A stretch of DNA of 64,000 nucleotides, from assembly GCA_025677815.1 (NCBI GenBank), contig JAIXMP010000005.1, positions 434,001 to 498,000 of the forward strand, in the 5' to 3' direction. This DNA comes from Phascolomyces articulosus (lineage: Eukaryota; Mucoromycota; Mucoromycetes; Mucorales; Lichtheimiaceae). How positions within the stretch are numbered: the first letter of the stretch is position 1; every line of letters starts with the position of its first letter. Below, in pieces: positions 60,098-64,000 of this stretch. The position numbers and the translations under genes are program-made. The notes beneath the pieces were generated by a model, which was given only the letters and a program-made list of their open reading frames with translations, did not search any database and was not told the origin of the DNA.

Positions 60098-60294
60098 CAA
60101 TGGTCTCCCGTTAAGCTCCCCGAAGGGTAGTATCAGAAGAGTTGAATTTAATGAGAGGTGAAGATAAGTGAGGGTAGCTTAAACTATTAGTAAAAAATAC
60201 ACTCTTTTATAATATTATGAGCAGAGGGGTAAAGTTTGGTTAACTTAACTGAGGGTTGAATTTATATGAGGGAGAATATAACTGGGGATCATTG
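60098..60294. mobile_element. Pogo-like MITE, about 197 bases (non-autonomous)
   Basis: Terminal inverted repeats: left CAATGGTCTCCCGTTA, right (reverse complement of 60279-60294) CAATGATCCCCAGTTA, 13 of 16 identical. The left flank is TA; the right flank is CA, a one-base change from a TA target duplication. Inside, GTTGAATTTA occurs at 60141 and 60255 in the same direction, each followed by ATGAG-type sequence, like subterminal transposase-binding repeats. There is no coding capacity, so it would need a transposase from elsewhere. The pogo/Tigger label rests on the TCTCCCGTTAA-type ends and TA target. Confidence 0.5.
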
Positions 60295-61587
60295 CAATCT
60301 AAGTGATGACCCAAACACGGTGCATATGTTTTTATTACAGTAGGTTGATTAACAACAACCATTATCATGATCATCTTATTTAACTTACATTGCTTAAAAA
60401 AATTCATCTATTCAATCTTTCCGCGGAATTGAAACACGGACTTTTGGCGCGACTATTGGATACTTTATATGGACAGTATGTTTTTCAGTTAATGCCACGT
60501 ATCTTTATTTCCATTGTATAATTTCCCTCAAAGTACCACAAGGAAGCGACCCCCATGGAGATCTACTAGAGCGGAGTAAGTAAACATTTCTTTACCATAT
60601 ACAAACTCATGAAACGAACAAGTGGATTGCTTCTTTTCAGTTGATTTGTACGCATTTTTTTTATTTATTTTATTTAATTCCCACCTTTCACTTGCTCTTA
60701 TTGAAGTATGCTCTAATACATTACTATTTAATTTTACTAATCATTATCATTTTATTACTATATCTATATATGAAATCATTATTGTTATTATATACGTATT
60801 ACCATTATTTATTATTGTATCTATATGACTTGTAACTTTGCTATGTTATCCTTGTATTGTTAATTTCAACCATACACATGATAATAAAGCCGGACCTCGG
60901 ATGAAGTAAAAACGTTGATAACACGTGCTAATAATAATAGTAATTACTATAAACCCAACAATGATGATGATAATACTTGTTAAACAATGATGTATTACAA
61001 ACGTATTTAGCTTCTTCTGCTCTTCCAAGAAGCAATAAACTCCTATTATCATTATTATTGTATTAGAATTTACTCTAAATGTATTATGTTAAACCTTAAT
61101 TTTGATACTGGTCTTTAACAAGCAGTTAGTAGTACAAGAACAAAGAAAAAACTACCTTTTGTTTCTCTCTCTCATAATCACATCACCTTTTGTTGCTCGT
61201 TTTCTTCTTATGTGTTATGTAACACATCGTTTTCTGTAAAAAAAAAAATGAACTTGTACCATCTTGATAAAAAAAAACAGAATTAACAAGATGTGGTATT
61301 TCTTTGATGTCGGGGAAGAAGAAGAAGTAGAAGGGAAAAGAAGATGAAAGAATAACAATCATATTAGTGTTTATCAAATGTGAATAATTATAATGAATGG
61401 GGTGTGGGCAAGTAACTGTTAATAAATAAATAAGCTGCAGCTCATAATAATAATTGTATTTTTTTTTATAATTCATGCACCGAAAAGTGTGTGCCTTTCT
61501 TTTTTGCTCACGACCCACTAACACTCCTTACCCTCCCTTTCATATTAAGTGGCAGTAAAACGTTTGTTTTATTACCTGCCTTCTTTT

Positions 61588-61606
61588 TATTATTATTATT
61601 ATTATA
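61588..61606. repeat. TTA trinucleotide repeat
   Basis: About six TTA units in noncoding sequence upstream of the last gene. Confidence 0.8.
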
Positions 61607-62242
61607 TAAATATTATATATATAAAGTATCAAGGGAGTGACAGGCAATTTCATAAAGTTAATCTGTCAAAACATAAATTTGACATTTTAAAATATTTATA
61701 AAAAAGAGATCGCTTCATCCATAACCGGGTCATCTTATACCGAGGTAAAAAAAAAAATAATTCCATTTAATATTTTCACACACATGTAAAAAAAAAAAGA
61801 GAATTTATTCAAAAATAACAATGCTAATTACAAGAAGAACAAGAAGAAGAAGAATAACAGTCTTAGCTTCTTTTTTTTCTTTTTATATATATTTTCTATC
61901 GTCACACAGCAACCACCATCGTCGTCAACCCAGAAAAAAAAATTATATTTAGTTATTCGTGTGTTATTAATATAATATTCATATATTCATTCTCTTTTTC
62001 TTCTTTTACAACAATAATTCCAACAATAACAATAACAAAAAAAATATATTATATAACGCGCGTGTCATCATCAAAAGAAAAAGGGATTATTATTTGCAAC
62101 AATAACAACCAGTAACAAAAGAGTATTATATTATTAACAACTCGACTTGATTGAAAAAAAAATACATTTCACCATAAAAAAAAGCATATCGAGTCCAAAA
62201 AAAATACGAATTCCTTTTTTTTTTATATAACATCATCTCGTA

Positions 62243-64000
62243 ATGATACCGGGTAATGCTCGACACACGTCTCCGCGCACCCATCAAAGTAAACAAAAAC
62301 GTAATCCCGTTCCATATCCTCGGGGAGGACGACATATAGGTGATGGTGTGTTACCTCATCAACAATCCCCTTCATCATCAACCACAAACGTTGCTCACCA
62401 TGAACGTTCTGGTTCAACGGAGTATAAGGACCTTGAGTATTTATCACCACACCAACAACAAGCACAACAAACACAACAACAACCACATCAACAAAGTAAG
62501 AGTCAGACTGACAGAATAAACCTTTATTCATCTATTTACTTTTTTCCCCCCTTTCTTTTCGCCCTACAATATAACAATCAAAAAAATAACATTTTATCTA
62601 TATGTTAGCTTCTGATCCATCACTTTTATCCGTTTATTCAGCACCAAAAGATAAAAAGAAACCATTATTTCGATTCGGTAAAAAAAAGAGTAAGTGGCTG
62701 TTTCTATTGTTTATCCAATATCATTATTATATGTATATGATTTTCGATGATGTATTTTGTTGCTATGGGAGATAGTGTGTCAAAAAAAAAGAAAGGATAT
62801 CTATGGGCTTTGAAAGGGAGAAAGAGGAGGAGGAGTCTTTTACTTATCTATTGGGTCTATTGGGGGAGGAGGGGTTTCTTTTTACTACGTTCTTTATGGT
62901 GTGTGTGTGTGTGTATACGTAATGGAATAAGGAAGAAAAAAGAAAATGATCTTTCTTTTGGTTCTAATCCATGGAATGGGATTTATCTATTTTTTTTATT
63001 ATTATTCTTGTTATATCGTGGTTTTTTTTTTTTGGCGTGTGATTGTATATATATGTATACATATGGGGTTCAAAAAAACGGGTCATGTTTCGTTACATAC
63101 ATACAAACATATATATATATATCTATATATATACGTACAAAAAAACAGGCCGATCTGACTTGTCTTCCGTCTCTACAGCATTGTCAAGTTCCGTGGGTAT
63201 CGCTGCAGGTGGTCCACAACCCATGGCAGCAACAGCAGCAGCAACAGCGAGTGGAATACACGGAAATGCGTCTATGACATCACTTCATCCTCATCCACGA
63301 AAACGATCCAACGAATGTGAATTTCGACAACCTCATCCATTAGACGCATCTTCTTTGGATGATTCTTCTATCATGACAGGTACTACCATCACAAGTCAAC
63401 GGTCTCCTTATAGTGGCTATTATAACATGCATGGTACTTATGGTGATCGAAAAAAATCGGGTGGATCGTATGCAAGCCGTAAAGGGAAAGATCGTGAGAA
63501 ATCTGAAGGTAGCTTTTCTAGTACCGGAAGATTGGATAGCGGATATCGAAGCAAGGTAAAATTTTATCTATTTTATTAATTGGTTTGAGAATTTTTATTC
63601 AATGATAATAATGTACTATTTTTGTATCATTATTTTAGGATACTATGGAATGTAAGCAGGATATATATATATATATATACACGAATGGGAATAGGATCAA
63701 AAGGAGATTGGGGAGTTTTTATTTATATATTTATTGTTGTTATGACCGGATAATTAACATATCCTAATTGTATAGTATATGTTGATCAAAATTTTGCAAG
63801 TATGGAGGGTATTGTCAACCCTGATTTTTATTCTGGACAACAACAGCAACAACAACAACATAATAATAATAATGGATATGGACATCCGATATTTCACCCA
63901 ATACAGGTAAGGTTTATTTGGAAAGGATAAGGAAGGAGAAAAAAGGGGAAAAACAGGGCATGCATGATTTTTTTTTGGGTTTTCCATGCAAGATGATAGG
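62243..64000 (+). CDS. 5' part of a low-complexity protein, possible adenylate cyclase (partial)
   Basis: Visible exons: 62243-62495, 62609-62689, 63149-63555, 63639-63651, 63776-63906, then a donor (CAG/GTAAGG); the gene runs off the right edge. About 295 residues are seen. The N-terminus is rich in Gln, Ser, Pro and basic residues; KKKPLFRFGKKK is a basic patch. The segment DTMELYVDQNFASMEGIVNP, made only when the 13-base micro-exon 63639-63651 is used, resembles the short conserved LDxNLxxMxGIV segment near the N-terminus of fungal adenylate cyclases (G-alpha-binding domain). That identification is tentative: a long disordered N-terminus fits, but the diagnostic LRR, PP2C and cyclase domains would lie outside the window. 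The start is the first ATG of the open frame. Confidence 0.5.

Larger units (their letters stand above)
57692..62242. other. 4.5 kb gene-poor region
   Basis: Mostly AT-rich noncoding sequence. It contains the MITE at 60098-60294, a coding-like fragment at about 60405-60580 (findings), a TTA repeat near 61588-61606 and other homopolymers. The right 500 bases are likely the promoter and 5' UTR of the last gene. ORFs here (58347-58559, 58725-58988, 60622-60835, 61183-61524) are low complexity and not supported. Confidence 0.6.

Noticed and set aside
1..64000. tRNA, rRNA, snRNA or CRISPR arrays
   Set aside because: I looked for T-loop signatures, U6-like sequence and regularly spaced repeats on both strands and found none convincing; CRISPR is not expected in a fungal nuclear genome.

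Overview
The window is nuclear DNA of a filamentous fungus, most likely a Mucoromycota (Mucorales-type) species. The evidence is AT-rich intergenic sequence, many short GT-AG introns (roughly 45-110 bases) with fungal splice signals, a siderophore synthetase of the rhizoferrin (IucA/IucC) type, a lanosterol synthase, and several gene types typical of these fungi (HSPA12-like Hsp70, F-box/LRR, HET-domain and zinc-cluster genes). Species cannot be fixed from sequence reading alone. All gene models were spliced by eye from splice sites, reading phase and family similarity, so exon ends are predictions.

Left part (1-14.4 kb): the 3' end of an unrecognised coiled-coil-like gene (+), then AP-3 adaptor delta subunit (-), a PTR2/POT peptide transporter (-), a 3.3 kb gap with no convincing gene, and a DDX59-like DEAD-box protein with a HIT-type zinc finger (+). 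Next (14.5-25.4 kb): a Csm1/Pcs1-like monopolin subunit (-), a single-exon HET-domain protein (+), a candidate 54-residue membrane protein resembling the small subunit of serine palmitoyltransferase (+), and an NIS siderophore synthetase (-) with an iron-GATA-like site upstream.

Middle (28.3-45.7 kb): the bifunctional histidine-biosynthesis enzyme HIS7 (+) with two perfect Gcn4/CpcA-type sites upstream; a Num1/Mcp5-like coiled-coil/PH protein (+); cleavage stimulation factor subunit 1 (-), convergent with the former at 63 bases; a transcription factor with two separate Zn2Cys6 clusters (-) whose first cluster seems to be assembled across a GC-AG intron; a thaumatin-like secreted protein (-); and ERG7 (+), divergent from it.

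Right part (46.9-64 kb): an F-box/LRR protein (+), an HSPA12-like Hsp70 (+), a 1067-residue predicted surface protein with a kelch-like ectodomain and several membrane segments (+), a 4.5 kb gene-poor stretch carrying a 197-base pogo-like MITE, and the 5' part of a low-complexity gene (+) that may be adenylate cyclase.

Most genes are ordinary housekeeping or lineage genes with no operon-like linkage. The most interesting items are the dual-cluster transcription factor, the kelch/multi-membrane protein, the DDX59-like protein with degenerate helicase motifs III and VI, the small spliced SPT-like gene, and the regulatory motifs upstream of HIS7 and of the siderophore gene.
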